Assembly (NCBI RefSeq): GCF_022201045.2
Contig: NC_068564.1
Coordinates: 3,906,001 to 3,970,000, forward strand
Length of the DNA: 64,000 nucleotides
Reading direction: 5' to 3'
From: Citrus sinensis
Taxonomy: Eukaryota > Streptophyta > Magnoliopsida > Sapindales > Rutaceae
The notes under the pieces were generated by a model. That model did no database searches. It was not told the origin of the DNA and saw only the letters and a program-made list of their open reading frames with translations. Numbering within the stretch: the first letter of the stretch is position 1; every line of letters begins with the position of its first letter. The translations under genes were made by a program, and so were the position numbers. Shown piece after piece: positions 20,047-31,881 of the stretch.

Positions 20047-21163
20047 TTGGAGAAGGACTTATTTGAAAAGTGTCATAGCATTTTGGGCTATATCATAATT
20101 TCAGAAAGTTTTGAGATTAACAAAGCATTATTTAGAAATTCTGAAATTGGACCTATTTGTAAACTTTCATAACTTTTTGCGCCATAATATAGTTTTATAA
20201 AGTTTGGGGTCAAACTGTAAATTTAGAAAATAATTTCACTGTAGGAATCACTGTAGCAAACGGTTAACCGTTTATTTAAAACGGCTAACCGATAATTTCC
20301 AGAAAGCATGTTCTGCAAAGTATTGTTAAAATGATGATTCTGGAAAATAACGGTGAACCGTTTACTGAAAACGGTTAACTGATTATTTCCAGATTGCTAG
20401 CCTTGAACCGTTTAGTAAGAACGGTTAAATCAAATTTATTTTGCGGGTCTCTGGAATTTAACGGCGAAAGGGTAATCCTAAACGGTAAACCGTTTATTTG
20501 AAAATTGGCCCAACGGTAACTTTGACCGGCCTAAACGGTTAACCGTTAATGGTTAACGGCGAACTATTTTCGAGCAGACAGTCTATAACGGCTAGTTTTT
20601 CAACTCCAACTATAAATATGCTCAATCCAATTCAAACAAGAAGCTTTTCCAACGATCATCATTGAGCAAAATATTGAGAATACAACTTTCATTGAGCTTT
20701 AAATCCTTGTATTCATCTCATTCATTCACACATTGAGCTTTCATTTGTGATCAAACACATTGTGTGAGAGAGGGATTCATTTGTAATCCTCTTTGTAAAA
20801 TCAAGTTAAAAGATTGTAAGTGTTGGGATAAATTTGGGTTAAGAGATTGGGGATAATCACTTGTTGTAAATGTCCATTGACACCTTGAAAGTCAATTGTA
20901 AGCGTTTGAAGCCTTGGGAGGCTAGCTTAGTGAAATCCTCAAGCCCGGTGAGCTTGGAGGCGTGGACGTAGGCGGGGTTTGCCGAACCACGTAAAAATCA
21001 TTGTGTTTGTTTTCTCTTCCCTTACTCTTTTAATATTGTGCATGATTGAATTTATTGTTTTCAATTTGATTAAGGCAATAGATTAAATTGTTGTGTGGTT
21101 TGCTTAGCTTAATTTTTAAAATTCCAATTCACCCCCCTCTTGGGTTGCCTAGTTAGTATTTCA
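20047..21163 (+). repeat. SIRE/Maximus-type copia LTR remnant
   Basis: The last third has hallmarks of long copia LTRs of the SIRE/Maximus type: GGCGTGGACGTAGGCGGGGT, GCCGAACCACGTAAAAATC and ATTCACCCCCCTCTTGGG. No coding region of the element follows: at about 21164 it changes directly to Tat2 gag. The left end is also cut against a copia fragment. It may be a truncated solo LTR. The 20259-20566 interval holds about ten AACGG motifs, many as AACGGTTAACCGTT-like palindromes. Confidence 0.7.
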
Positions 21164-21868
21164 CACCATGCCTCAGGTAGTGGTACAGGAGGTCGGGTAA
21201 CCGCTTACCAGCGTCATCAGAGGCCGCCACAGTATCAGCGCAGCAGGGCACAACCTCCTCGCTCACCAGCTTGGGAGACTTGGAGAAGGCATGATTCGGC
21301 ATATGGTCATCCTCATCCACACCCCTATGGTAGTAGAGGGAGCAGACCAGAAGCACTGCCACCTCCTCCAACTCAGAACGGCACAAACAGGGAAAGGGCA
21401 GTGCACATGATCGACCAGAATCAGGACTATGGGTGGTATACTTCCTTGAAGATGCCCCTGGACGAGGTGTACGAGGCCATAAAGGACCGGGGATTACTGT
21501 ACCTCCATGCCCTAATAACAAAGCTACTCAGCAAGAGGGATAGGGGACGCTATTGCAAGTTCCATGGCACTCATGGCCATACCACAACAGAATGCAGAGA
21601 TCTCAAGACCCAGGTAGAAGATTTGGTGAGAAATCGATACTTGGACGAGTTTATAGATGGGACTTTTCCGATGGTGGCCTCGACATGTGAAGGGAAGCAG
21701 AGTAACAAGAACTTGATCCACGAGCAGCCTATAGTAAGAGTGATTGCTGGGGGGCCAACGTTGGCCGGAGATTCCAACAGATCGAGGAAGAACTATGCTA
21801 GATATGCCATGACTAGTAAAGAGGTATTCTTCAACACCCCAGCAGCTAAACGAGCAAGAGTCAGGTAA
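21164..21868 (+). pseudogene. gag: Tat2 Gag C-terminal fragment
   Basis: The fragment begins at HHASGSGTGGRVTAYQ, inside the basic linker of Gag, and keeps the zinc-knuckle-like YCKFHGTHGHTTTEC. It ends at a TAA where Tat1 has CAA, just before VPIMW. In the next frame segment coding continues without a shift, so in Tat-family elements gag and pol appear to form one long frame. Confidence 0.85.
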
Positions 21869-24800
21869 GTGCCAATCATGTGGATAAATGAGGATGAAAA
21901 AGGGATTTTATATCCACATGAGGATGCCTTAGTCATCAAGGCCACCGCTGCTGGCAAGAAGTTTGACCGGATACTAGTTGACACAGAGCACTCGGTTGAT
22001 GTCTTGTTTAAATCAACTCTGGAGGAGATGGGAATAGCAGACTTGAGGTTGGAGCACACCAATACCTCCTTGAAGGGATTTGGAGGAGGAAAGCTGGTCC
22101 TTCTGGGCGTAGTCGAGCTGCCCATCACAATTGGTAGCTCCCCGACAGAAAGGACTATAATACTGGATTTTGTGGTGGCCGATGAAGATGGTCATTACCA
22201 GATGATTCTAGGTCGTCCATTTCTGAGGATGAGCAAAGCGGTGCTTTCCAACCATTATCTAACTCTCAAGTACCGGGTGAATGGGTTAGTTGGAATGGTA
22301 CGAGGAGACCAAAGAATCGCCCGAAGCTGTTATTCCACTACAGCAAGGGAAGCAATGCAGATCACATCTCTTGATACCCGAGTGGGAGCCAAGAAGGGTA
22401 GACAGAAACCTGTAGAGGAGCTGGAGACAGTAAGCCTGGGACAAGATGATTCGGGAAAAATAATCCGAATTGGGTCGAGGCTAAAAGAAGAGCAGAAGCA
22501 GGAGTTGGTACAGTGCCTACGAGCTCATGCAGATGTGTTCGCTTGGACGCATGAAGACATGCCAGGAATCGACCCTGAGGTCGCATGTCATAAGCTGGCA
22601 ATAAAGAAAGGTGCTTGGGCAGTTAGGCAGAAAAGGAAGTGCTTCAACCAGGAGAGGTATGAGGCTATAAATGGCGAGGTGGAGAAGCTTTTGAAAGCTG
22701 GGTTCATTCGGGAAGTTAACTACCCTGAATGGATATCAAACGTGGTATTAGTGAAAAAAGCTAATGGCAAATGGAGGATGTGTGTAGATTTCACGGATCT
22801 CAATAAGGCGTGCCCGAAAGACAGCTTTCCCTTACCCAAGATCGACCAGCTTGTAGACTCAACAGCCGGACATGGCCTGCTCAGCTTCATGAACGCATTT
22901 TCGGGATACAACCAAATCCCCATGTTCGAGCAGGATGAGGAGAGCACGGCATTTATTACTAACCAGGGTTTGTTCTATTACAGGGTAATGTCGTTCGGTC
23001 TTAAAAATGCGGGGGCCACGTACCAGAGGCTGGTAAACAAAATCTTTAAGCCACTGATTGGGAGAACAATGGAGGTGTATATAGACGACATGATAACCAA
23101 GTCAAAAATCCCGAAGGAACATGTCGAGCACCTCGAGGAGACATTTGGACTTTTGAGGAAGTATAAGATGAAGCTCAACCCGGAGAAGTGTGCTTTTGGG
23201 GTCGAGTCGGGCAAATTCCTCGGGTTCATGGTGAGTCATAGGGGGATCGAGGCGAATCCCGAGAAGATTCAGGCGATCGTGCAGATGAGGTCTCCTCGTA
23301 ACCTGAAGGAGACACAGAGCCTTATGGGGAGGTTGGCAGCACTGAGCCGATTCATATCCAAGGCAACTGATAAGTGTCAGCCATTCTTTCAAGTAATAAA
23401 GAGAGGAAAGAAAACAGAATGGACCCCAGAATGCGAAGAAGCCTTCTAGAATTTGAAGCAATATTTGCAGCAAGCACCTCTGTTATCCACACCGCGGGAT
23501 AGGGACGTGTTGTTCCTGTATGTGGCGGTATCGGACCATGCCACAAGTTCTGTTCTAGTGAGAGAGGAAGAAGGGGTTCAGTATCCGATATACTACACCA
23601 GCAAGGACTTGCTCGATGCCGAGACCAGATACCCACCGTTGGAGAAATGGGCACTCGCCCTTGTGGTTGCTGCTCGGAAGCTGAGGCCATACTTTCAAGC
23701 ATTCCCCGTCTTGGTAGTAACAAACTAACCATTACGGTAGACTCTACACAAACCGGATGCTCCTGGTCGGCTCGTAAAATGGGCTATAGAGTTGAGTGAG
23801 TTCGACATAAGCTTTAAACCCCGAGCAGCAATAAAGGCCCAGGCAATGGCCGATTTCGTAGCAGAATTCGCAGAGTCCGAAGTAGGTTTCGACCAGCTGG
23901 ATGCTGCTAGAGTAAACAGCCAAGATTGAGTATGGCAGGTGTCTGTGGATGGATCATCAGAGGAGCAGGGATTGTCTTGGAAGACCCAGAAGGGGAGGAG
24001 ATCTCTTATGCTATAAAGTTGGAGTTCACAGCCATAAATAACCAGGCAGAATATGAAGCCCTGATAGCAGGTTTGGAATTGGCTAAGGCAGTGAAAGCAG
24101 ATAGGGTGAAAATTTGAACTGATTCCCAACTAGTTGCAAATCATGTCAGTGAAAGATTTCAGCCTAGAGATGGGAAAATGGAACAGTACTTGAAGAAAGT
24201 AAAGCAGATGATTGGGAAGTTTGAAGCGGTTGAGGTGATATAAATTCCAAGGGAGGAGAATAGTCGAGCAGACATTCTGGCCAGGATGGCAGCGGTAGCT
24301 GATCCAAAATTGCCTAAGTCAGTCCCTTTGGAGGTGAAATCCAGCCCTGGCATCGAGCAGAATCTAGAGGTGCTGCAGATAGAACAGAAATGCTCGTGGA
24401 TGGACCCGATAATCTCGTACATCCGGGATGGAGTACTGCCACCAGACAAGTTACAAGCTCGGAAGACCAGAGCCCAAGCGTCGAGGTACACAATGATTGA
24501 TGGGGTATTATATCGGAGAGGATATACCATACCGTTCCTTCGGTGTTTAGACGAGGACGACACTGATTACGTGCCGAGGGAAGTGCATAAAGGAGTTTGT
24601 GGGAACCATTTTGGTGCGAGATCCCTTGCCCACAAGATTCTAAGGCAGGGATATTTCTGGCTGACAATGCACCAGGATGCACAGGAGAAGACCAGGAGCT
24701 GTGTAAGTTGCCAGAGTTTTGTAAATTTCTCTACCCAACCACCAGAGAAGCTCACTTCTATGGCCACTCCATAGCCATTTGCTCAGTGGGGAATTGATCT

Positions 24801-25632
24801 GATCGGGCTGTTGCCAAAGGGACGAGGAGCAGCAACACATGCAATAGTGGCAATAGACTATTTCACTAAGTGGATAGAGGTAGAAGCCCTCAGCAGGATC
24901 ACTGAGAAAAAGACAACTGACTTCGTATGGAGAAACCTGGTCTGTCGGTACGGGATCCCTTATGCCTTGATAACAGATAATGGCAGGCAGTTTGATAACC
25001 ATAACTTCAGAGATTTCTGTCAAAACCTTGGGATATAGTTGAAGTACTGCTCGCTTGCTCACCCTTAGTCTAACGAACAAGTAGAAGCAGCCAATAAAAT
25101 AATCAAGAGGCTCTTGAAAACCAGGCTTGGTGCAAAAAATGGTGCATGGGTTGATGAGCTATCAGGTGTATTATGGGCACACAGGACAACCCACAAGACA
25201 GCAACTGGCGGAACTCCATTCGCCTTGGCCTTCGGACATAAAGCGGTTGTACCGATCGAGATAGGGACCACCACGCACCGAACAGATCACTTCGATGAGC
25301 AAGAGAACAAAGACCAGATGTGCTTGAATCTGGATTTGCTAACCGAGAAGAAGGAGCAAGCATCGAAGCGATCAGCCGTATACCAGCAGAGGTTTGCCTG
25401 GTATTATAACCAGAAGGTGAATGTATGGCAATTCAAGGTCAGAGACTGGGTATTAAGGAGGGTGAATCAGAACACGAAAGACTCGACCCAAGGAATACTT
25501 GGACCAAACTGGGAGGGGCCATACAGGGTCAAGCAGGTAGCTGGACCCGGAGCCTACAAGCTTGCTCGTGCGGATGGCCACGAGGTGAAACGCCCCTGGA
25601 ACGCGGCACACCTTAGGAAATATTTCCAGTAA
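21869..25632 (+). pseudogene. pol: Tat2 Pol (protease, RT, RNase H, aRNH, integrase)
   Basis: Protease has DTE instead of DTG in RILVDTEHSVDVLF, so the catalytic motif is lost. Reverse transcriptase is open to 23449 with YIDDMITKSK. Nonsense codons occur near 23449, 23728, 23928, 24117, 24243, 24774, 25038 and 25068. The archaeal-type RNase H has lost several residues after VDGSS, but keeps NQAEYEALIAGLELA. The integrase keeps the zinc region (REVHKGVCGNHFGARS) and two catalytic Asp. The end, NAAHLRKYFQ, matches Tat1. The order of domains is the same as in Tat1. Confidence 0.9.
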
Positions 25633-25759
25633 GACTCGTTCCTGATTTAAAGTTATTTTTGTTCGCTTTTGTTGTTATTCGTTTTATGTTGAATCAACCT
25701 CGTGTAAGCCGAATTCAGTAATCAATGAAACCGTGAGGAATTTCAGTTAGTGTGATGCT

Positions 25760-27085
25760 ACAAAAATTTCTAAGGCATGCAAAGGCTCACCAAGTCTCAA
25801 AGCCTGTTTATGGCGAGACCAGAAGCTAAGCGTGCCAGGATCTGCTCCACCAAGAGAAGGCGAGCAGAATCCTAAGCGTTATAAACATTTCCAAGGCATG
25901 TAAAGGCTCACCAAGTCTCAAAGCCTGTTTATGGCGAGAACAGAAGCCAAGCGTACCAGGATCTGCTCCACCAAGCGAAGGCGAGTAGAATCCCAAGCAT
26001 TGAAAAAGTTTCGAAGGCATGCAAATGCTCACCAAGTCTCAAAGCCTGTTTTATGGTGAGACCAAAAGCCAAGCGTGCCAGGATCTGCTCGACCAAGCGA
26101 AGGCGAGCAGAATTCTAAGCGTTATAAATATTTCGAAGGCATACAAAGGCTCACCAAGTCTCAAAGCCTGTTTTATGGCCAGACCAGAAGCCAAGCGTGC
26201 CAGGATCTTCTCGACCAAGCGAAGGCGAGCAAAATCCCAAGCGTTATAAACATTTCAAAGGCATGCAAAGGCTCACCAAGTCTCAAAGCCTGTTTTATGG
26301 CGAGACTAGAAGCCAAGCGTGCCAGGATCTGCTCGACCAAGCGGAGGCAAGCGGAATCCCAAGCGTTATAAACATTTCTAAGGCATGCAAAGGCTCACCA
26401 AGTCTCAAAGCCTGTTTTATGGCGAGAGTAGAAGCCAAGCGTGCCAGGATCTGCTTGACCAAGCGAAGGCGAGCAGAATCCCAAGCGTTATAAACATTTC
26501 GAAGGCATGCAAAAGTCCACCAAGTCTCAAAGCCTGTTTTATGGCGAGACCAGAAGCCAAGCGTGCCAGGATCTGCTCGACCAAGCGAAGGCGAGCAGAA
26601 TCCCAAGCGTTATAAACATTTCTAAGGCATGCAAAGGCTCACCAAGTCTCAAAGCCTGTTTTATGGCGAGACTAGAAGCCAAGCGTGCCAGGATCTAATC
26701 GACCAAGTGAAGGCGAGCAGAATCCCAAGCGTTATAAACATTTCTAAGGCATGCAAAGGCTCACCAAGTCTCAAAGCCTGTTTATGGCGAGGCCAGAAGC
26801 CAAGCGTGCCAGGATCTGCTCAACCAAGCGAACGCGAGTAGAATCCCAAGCGTTATGAAAATTTCGAAGGCATGCAAAGGCCCACCAAGTCTCAAAGTCT
26901 GTTTATGGCGAGACCAGAAGTCAAGCGTGCCAGGATCTGCTCGACCAAGCGAAGGCGAGCAGGAACCCAAGCATTGTAAAAATTTCTAAGGCATGCAAAT
27001 ACTATGTCTCAAAGCCTGTCTTATGGCGAGACCAGAAGCCAAGCATGCCAGGATCTGCTCGACCAAGCGAAGGCGAGCAAACTCT
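25760..27085 (+). repeat. Tat2 tandem repeat array (122-bp units)
   Basis: About eleven units lie between pol and the antisense ORF. The AAAGCCTGTT anchor recurs at 26041, 26163, 26285, 26407, 26529, 26651, 26773 and 26895, exactly 122 bp apart. The core matches the Tat1 array (GGCATGCAAAGGCTCACC, AGCGTGCCAGGATCTGCT). Because 122 is not a multiple of three, open frames through it change phase each unit, which argues against coding. Confidence 0.92.
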
Positions 27086-27175
27086 CAAACGAAAAATAAC
27101 TTGCAATTACAACACAAGAAAGTGATTAAAAATATTTTTATTAATCTGATCAATAACTTGGAAGGGTGATAACCT

Positions 27176-29261
27176 TCACATACAATGTTCACTACAACAC
27201 AAGATACATTCAAGAGGACGGCGGGTCAGTAAGCCGAGCAGCCTCAGTTGGCTGGTCCACCTCAGGTGTAGGGGGGGTATCACCAGTTGCATCCGGGGGG
27301 TACTTGCCTCAGCAACATCAGCAGGGATTGCACGAGGAGGAGAGTTTTCCTCCTCAACCGCAATTGGCTCCACCTCTTCGACATCCTCTTTTGCTGCCTC
27401 ATCGTCCATGTGTTGAGCAACACCAGCAGTAAGGTCATCCATCTTCATATCAGGGTGCTGCTTCCCAAGGACGGCCATGATGCAACGATAGGAATGCCGA
27501 AGTCCCTGGTCATATTGGTTGTCAGCTTCCTTCTCTAAGTTCTCGACCTGAACCTGGTGGGAATCACGAAGAGATTTGAGCTGAGCCTCGTACATAACCT
27601 TCTGCCTTTGCAAATCCTCCTTGACCTTAGTCAGCTCTTCCTCGAGAGTAATGGCCTTTGCTTGAGCAAGAGCTTCTCACTCTATCAACTTCAAATTCTC
27701 GAGATTCAAGTCTCCTGCTTTCTTCTCGGCAGCATCAGCTTTGGTCATCGGCAATTGAATGTCCTCCTTCATCTTCCAGTCATAACGGCCAACCTTGACC
27801 TTATAATAAGTGGCCATGCAGCCGAGATGGAAAGCGTTATACTAAATGGCCCCCACCAGCTCACCCAGGGTGCTGCCGTCAAAGTCCTCCAAGTCCTTCT
27901 TGCTCACGAGTTTAGAAAACTCGTTGATATAGGGGGCCAAATGTTCTGCTCAATTGTCAGATAAACGAGATCTCGGCCCAACTTGAGGAGAAGAGGCAGC
28001 AGGATTAGTGGTTGCTCCGCTAGTTTCTCCGACTTTGGCAGGAGGAGGTGGTAGAGTCTTCAAGGGAGGAACCTGCTGCACAATGTTCACCCGCTTCGCA
28101 GTGGGAGCATCCTTATTCTGGTCCTACTTAGTAGTATGAGGTCGAGAACGTTTCCGATTCAGAGCCCAGATCACAGCGTCCTCCATCCCAGAGTCAGTGG
28201 ACACCAAACGAGATTCGAGCAAGTTGTAAGTGGTTAGCAAATCTTGGTGCGAACAGGAACTGGCCAATACAGCCTCGACCCGCTTGAGTGGCCCAGGTTT
28301 AAGCAAGTAGTGCACACCCCCAAGAACTTAAAATTCGAGCAGATATTGGATTAGAGACAAATCAGCAAAATGAGAACGACTATGGAGACAAGACATCTGA
28401 AGTGAGCAGGCAACCTGGGACCACGAAACGGGGTGGGACGCGGTAATCCTTCCCGTCAATCTGTGCAACTTGACCCCAGGGACCCCCAGCAAAAAAGAAT
28501 TTTTTCTTCCAAGTCCCACTACTACCAGTTGGAAGATCAGTTATGGGTTTTCTGGTCTTGGTACTAGATTGGAAGTAATTCCAGTCGGCATCTTTGGGGC
28601 TGCTCTTTAGCTGGTACAGGTGCTTCACCTCATCAATTGTTGGATCGCTTTGACAACATCTGTCCCACAATATGAACAGACTAGAAAGTACCCGCCACCC
28701 ATTGGGGTTCAGTTGACCAGGAGCTAAATTCAACCCATTGAGTATTCGGGCAAAGTAGGGCTGTATGAGGCACCTCAGCCCAAGCTTAAAACTATCTAGA
28801 AATAGAGTAACATATCCCCTAGAAGGCCGGCTGGGGGTATCCTTCTTTCCTGGGATCCTAAGAGGTACCTCATCGGGAATTCCATACCTAACTCGGAGAT
28901 TAGTGAGCTCGTCTACTGTGGTCATGCACGTGATGAAATCAATAGCATAATGCTGTGATAGAGCTCTACCTCCTAATGTGCTCCTCTTATCTGGTCGCGA
29001 TGTTCCTGGTGAGGACATCTCACCAGAATCATCTCCCTGATCTTTACTCAAGGTGTCTTCCGAACCAGAAGAACCCTCATCGTCGCTATTACCGGTTAAG
29101 GAGGTTATTTGGGGGGACATCCTCCTAGCGCTAGTTCCAACACTAGATCTAATGGTTTCTAAAGGGATCTCGGGGTCAAAGGCAGGACCGGCGAGCAGAC
29201 TAGGCAAGAAGCCTAACTCATCATCCTCAATCTCAATAACTTTCTCTTTGCCTTTTGACAT
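27176..29261 (-). pseudogene. Tat2 antisense ORF (gypsy-type transposon protein of the Transposase_28 kind)
   Basis: Read opposite to gag-pol, the frame starts near 29261 with MSKGKEKVIEIEDDELG. An acidic Ser/Gly-rich region follows, then a domain with LTNLRVRYGIPDEVPLRIPG, SRGYVTLFLDSFKLGLRC, LNLAPGQLNPNGWRVL and KPITDLPTGSSGTWK. I recognise this as the putative gypsy-type transposon family found antisense in Tat/Retand elements. After about 28380 stops and frame changes appear. The C-terminal third (about 27176-27960) is a Lys/Glu/Gln-rich predicted coiled coil (LEEELTKVKEDLQRQKVMYE) and an acidic tail. Its function is unknown. Tat1 has no counterpart. Confidence 0.8.
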
Positions 29262-29719
29262 TCCCTAAACTATAACCAGAGCAGTATCACCAAACACTAC
29301 CCAAACAAAACAGAGAGAAAAGAAATTGTCTACAATTATCCAAGACCGATGAGATAGGAATAATACTTGAAGTTGTGGCTCAGTCGAAGAGAGGCAGGGA
29401 TGAAAGCTTTTTATGCCGAAAATCCTTCGCCGAAGAGACAGGGATGAAGAAAATGACGAGTTTCTCTTTTGGGGGTTTTGCGTTTTCCTAATGAGGAACA
29501 AACTCTTGGGCTGCTAGTATTTAACGGCGCAAATCCCAAGAGTTTCATAACCGTCTGTTTGAAATTCAAACGGAGGGGTAGATTTCTGCCACATCACCTC
29601 ATTCGCAATTAAATGCGACACAACTCTTGGCAGCCTTTTCCTACCCCGCGCAAGCCAGAACTGTTGAATTTCCACTGTCGGCTCACTACGTTACCCAACA
29701 CCAGAAACTGGGGGACCGG

Positions 29720-30380
29720 TGTTTGGGGGATGTACTTCGACGAGACCAGCCGTGATGAGCAGATACCTACTAGTAGGGTTCCCACGAACAGGTATATCTT
29801 GCAGAAGCCTAGTAGCAGGAGAACAGGAGCAGGAATATTCTGCTCATCCACGAATACACCATCGGCGAGGCCGGTCTCCTGCTAATGGTTGAGGCGAGGA
29901 GACCCGGTCAACGGCAGTTGGCGAGACGTGCACTCCAACCCGAGAATCAAGGCACGAAGACCACGCGACCACCCACGATTACAGAAACGGAGCATCCACT
30001 TCCGAGAGATGGGAAGGCAATGGGCGTGGGTTGAGGGAAGGTCTGAAATCAGGAGAAGCCTATAAAAAGGTGGCCAACGAAGGTAAAAGGGTTAGAACTT
30101 TTGATATTGAAACGGAGATAAAGAGAGCATTGAATAATCGATACCAAAAATAAGCCATAAGATTAGTGGCTAACGTTCCCAGGAACATAAAACCTTCATT
30201 TCTGACTTGAGCGTCAGAGGGTTTACGCCGGGAAAATGACCGGTGTGCTCTGACTTGTTTCTGTGTACACAAGAATTTTTGGAGAAGAAAGCATACGAGG
30301 AGAGATCCTCATCGTGGTTGAGTTTATTGAGCAGAGATCCTGGTCGTGGTCGAAAGAGTAACTAGAATCTCGCATCAACA
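29720..30380 (+). repeat. Tat2 3' LTR (661 bp)
   Basis: It starts TGTTTGGGGGATG after the polypurine tract CCAGAAACTGGGGGACCGG (29701-29719) and ends CGCATCAACA. It is 232 bp shorter than the Tat1 LTRs. It appears to lack the second copy of the TTACGCCACGG duplication seen there, which may explain part of the length difference. Host S3H-like 3' flank follows. Confidence 0.85.
30061..30068 (+). promoter_or_regulatory. TATA box in Tat2 3' LTR
   Basis: TATAAAAA in the same GCCTATAAAAAGGT context as Tat1. If active in the 3' LTR it would drive transcription rightward, antisense to the S3H-like gene that ends about 530 bp away. Confidence 0.55.
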
Positions 30381-30599
30381 TCATTAATCTGAAACAGTTA
30401 AACAAAGTAGATTTAGAAGTACAATTATACCTAGCAAGTTGTTTGATAACAGATGAAATATGATCAATTATTAATTTAGAGCTAATGAAATTTGATCTCC
30501 AACTACATAATAATGATAAGATCAAACAGCATGAAGCTTTGAACATGTCGAAAGCAGCGTTCAGCTATTTGATCTTCAAATACATAATTAATGACAAGA
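30381..30599 (-). repeat. 3' flank of the S3H-like gene with a local duplication
   Basis: The end of the coding region and the start of the 3' flank appear twice. AATGATAAGATCAAACAGCATGAAGCTTTGAACATG (in part, near 30510-30546) resembles the true copy at 30591-30625, with GATCAAGCAG and GAAGCTTTGAACAGG. The duplicated piece is about 80 bp long. No gene is present in the interval. Confidence 0.6.
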
Positions 30600-31730
30600 T
30601 CAAGCAGTTGAAGCTTTGAACAGGTCCAAGCAACATTCGTCTACAAGGCCCCTGTTCCAAAATTTCTAGTAATATTCAGAATATGTGAAATTTTTATAGA
30701 CAGCCGGGTGACGTTCATCGATCAAATCCTTAGCAGGAGCTATCACAGCATCAGGTGACGGACAATAGAACGTTGGAATGGATATGCGCTCCTTGTCGCA
30801 ATTCACCAGAGCTCGATGAAGCACACTCTTGTATCGATCATTGCTAAGAACCTGCATCTGATCGCCAATCTTGACAATGAAGGTGTTGGGAATAGGATTG
30901 ACAGGAAGCCATTTCCCCTTTCTAAGTACCTGCAATCCAGGGACATCATCCTGAAGAAGAACAGTTATTAAATTTGGATCAATGTGTCCTGGCAATCCAT
31001 AAGTTAGATCGGGCTGAGGACAGTGTGGATAGTAGTTCAAAGCCATATGTTGCCTATGTTTGCCTAATGCCTTGTCTATATAATCCCTTTGAAGCCCCAA
31101 GCTCTCAGATATGGCCTCAAGTAGCCTCAGCACTAACCCTCTTGCACTTGTACAGTACTCAGCCACAACTTCCCTTTCAAGTGTTAACAGTAATTAAAAT
31201 AACTGGACATATGAAAAATAAAAAAATAAGTAGATTACACAATCTTACTAATTATACCTGAAGGAAGGAGGATTGGAAGGCCATTCATGTATGTAATCCT
31301 GAAGAGGATAACAATGAAGTCTCAAGTAATCTCTCCAGTTGGATACCTTTTCCGTATTAACATTAAAACTAGTGGATAGTCTTGTAGACTTTGAAGGATC
31401 ATCAGAGTAACTCTTCAGTCTCTCACTCTCTGGCAATTTGAAAAATGCTCTCGTAATGCTCAACATGCTATTAATTATCGTTTCTGGAATCCCGTGGTTC
31501 TTCACCTGGAAGAAGCCGTCATGTTGGCATGCCTGTCCAATCTGTTTGATGATATCAAGGCGGCGAGGACCGTCGAGGACTTGGAGATCAATAAGAGGAA
31601 TTGAACCGTCTGATATCTGAACCTCCGTGAGATTTGGACGGTCAGAGATGGGGCGGATATAGTTAGAGGGAACACTCTTGACGGTAGATGCAAGGTCTGA
31701 TAGTAGAAGCTTGGTGGTGGCTGCCGCCAT
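30600..31730 (-). CDS. Salicylate 3-hydroxylase-like 2-oxoglutarate dioxygenase (DLO1/S3H type), C-terminus cut by TAG
   Basis: Family members hydroxylate salicylic acid to dihydroxybenzoate in the cytosol and thereby dampen defence. The ATG is at 31730 (MAAATTKLLLSDLAS). Exon 1 ends at 31258 (PPSFR, CAG|GTATAA) and exon 2 starts at 31173 after an AG acceptor. The N-terminal dioxygenase domain has FFQVKNHGIPE and NWRDYLRLHCYP. The iron ligands are His221, Asp223 (GHIDPN) and His277 (SVLHRAL); Arg287 and Ser289 (RISIP) bind 2-oxoglutarate. A TAG at 30666-30668 ends the protein after EYY at 326 aa. The pseudogene copy has CAG there, and the frame beyond stays open to the ancestral TGA at 30600-30602 (KASTA), giving 348 aa. 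Whether the shortened enzyme works is unknown. Confidence 0.9.
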
Positions 31731-31817
31731 GTCCAAAGGCCTATAACGAAGAGCTTGATTATATTGGCTAATTAAAATTGTAATTTCCTGATGAAACTGA
31801 AGGTCCTGGTGACATCC

Positions 31818-31825
31818 TATTTATA
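31818..31825 (-). promoter_or_regulatory. TATA box of the S3H-like gene
   Basis: TATAAATA on the minus strand, about 90 bp upstream of the ATG at 31730. The pseudogene copy has TATATAAATAAG at the matching place near 18345. Confidence 0.7.
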
Positions 31826-31881
31826 GACAATACAGAGGCGGTGAGAGGAAATTAAACGATGGAACTGAACTTGACAGCATT

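Larger units (their letters stand above)
21164..30380 (+). mobile_element. Ty3/gypsy Tat-lineage element Tat2, 5' truncated
   Basis: It contains the last part of gag, a full but decayed pol, a 122-bp repeat array, an antisense ORF and a 3' LTR of 661 bp (29720-30380). The 5' LTR and most of gag are missing; the left junction lies at a SIRE-like LTR. Many stop codons are at positions where Tat1 has CAA, CAG, CGA, CGG or TGG, as expected from cytosine deamination. The element is older than Tat1, but keeps a module that Tat1 lost or never had. Confidence 0.9.

Noticed and set aside
25760..27085. Regularly spaced repeats that could suggest a CRISPR array, and long overlapping frames through them
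   Set aside because: Whole 122-bp units repeat without unique spacers, in plant DNA, within a Tat element. The frames change phase every unit because 122 is not a multiple of three.
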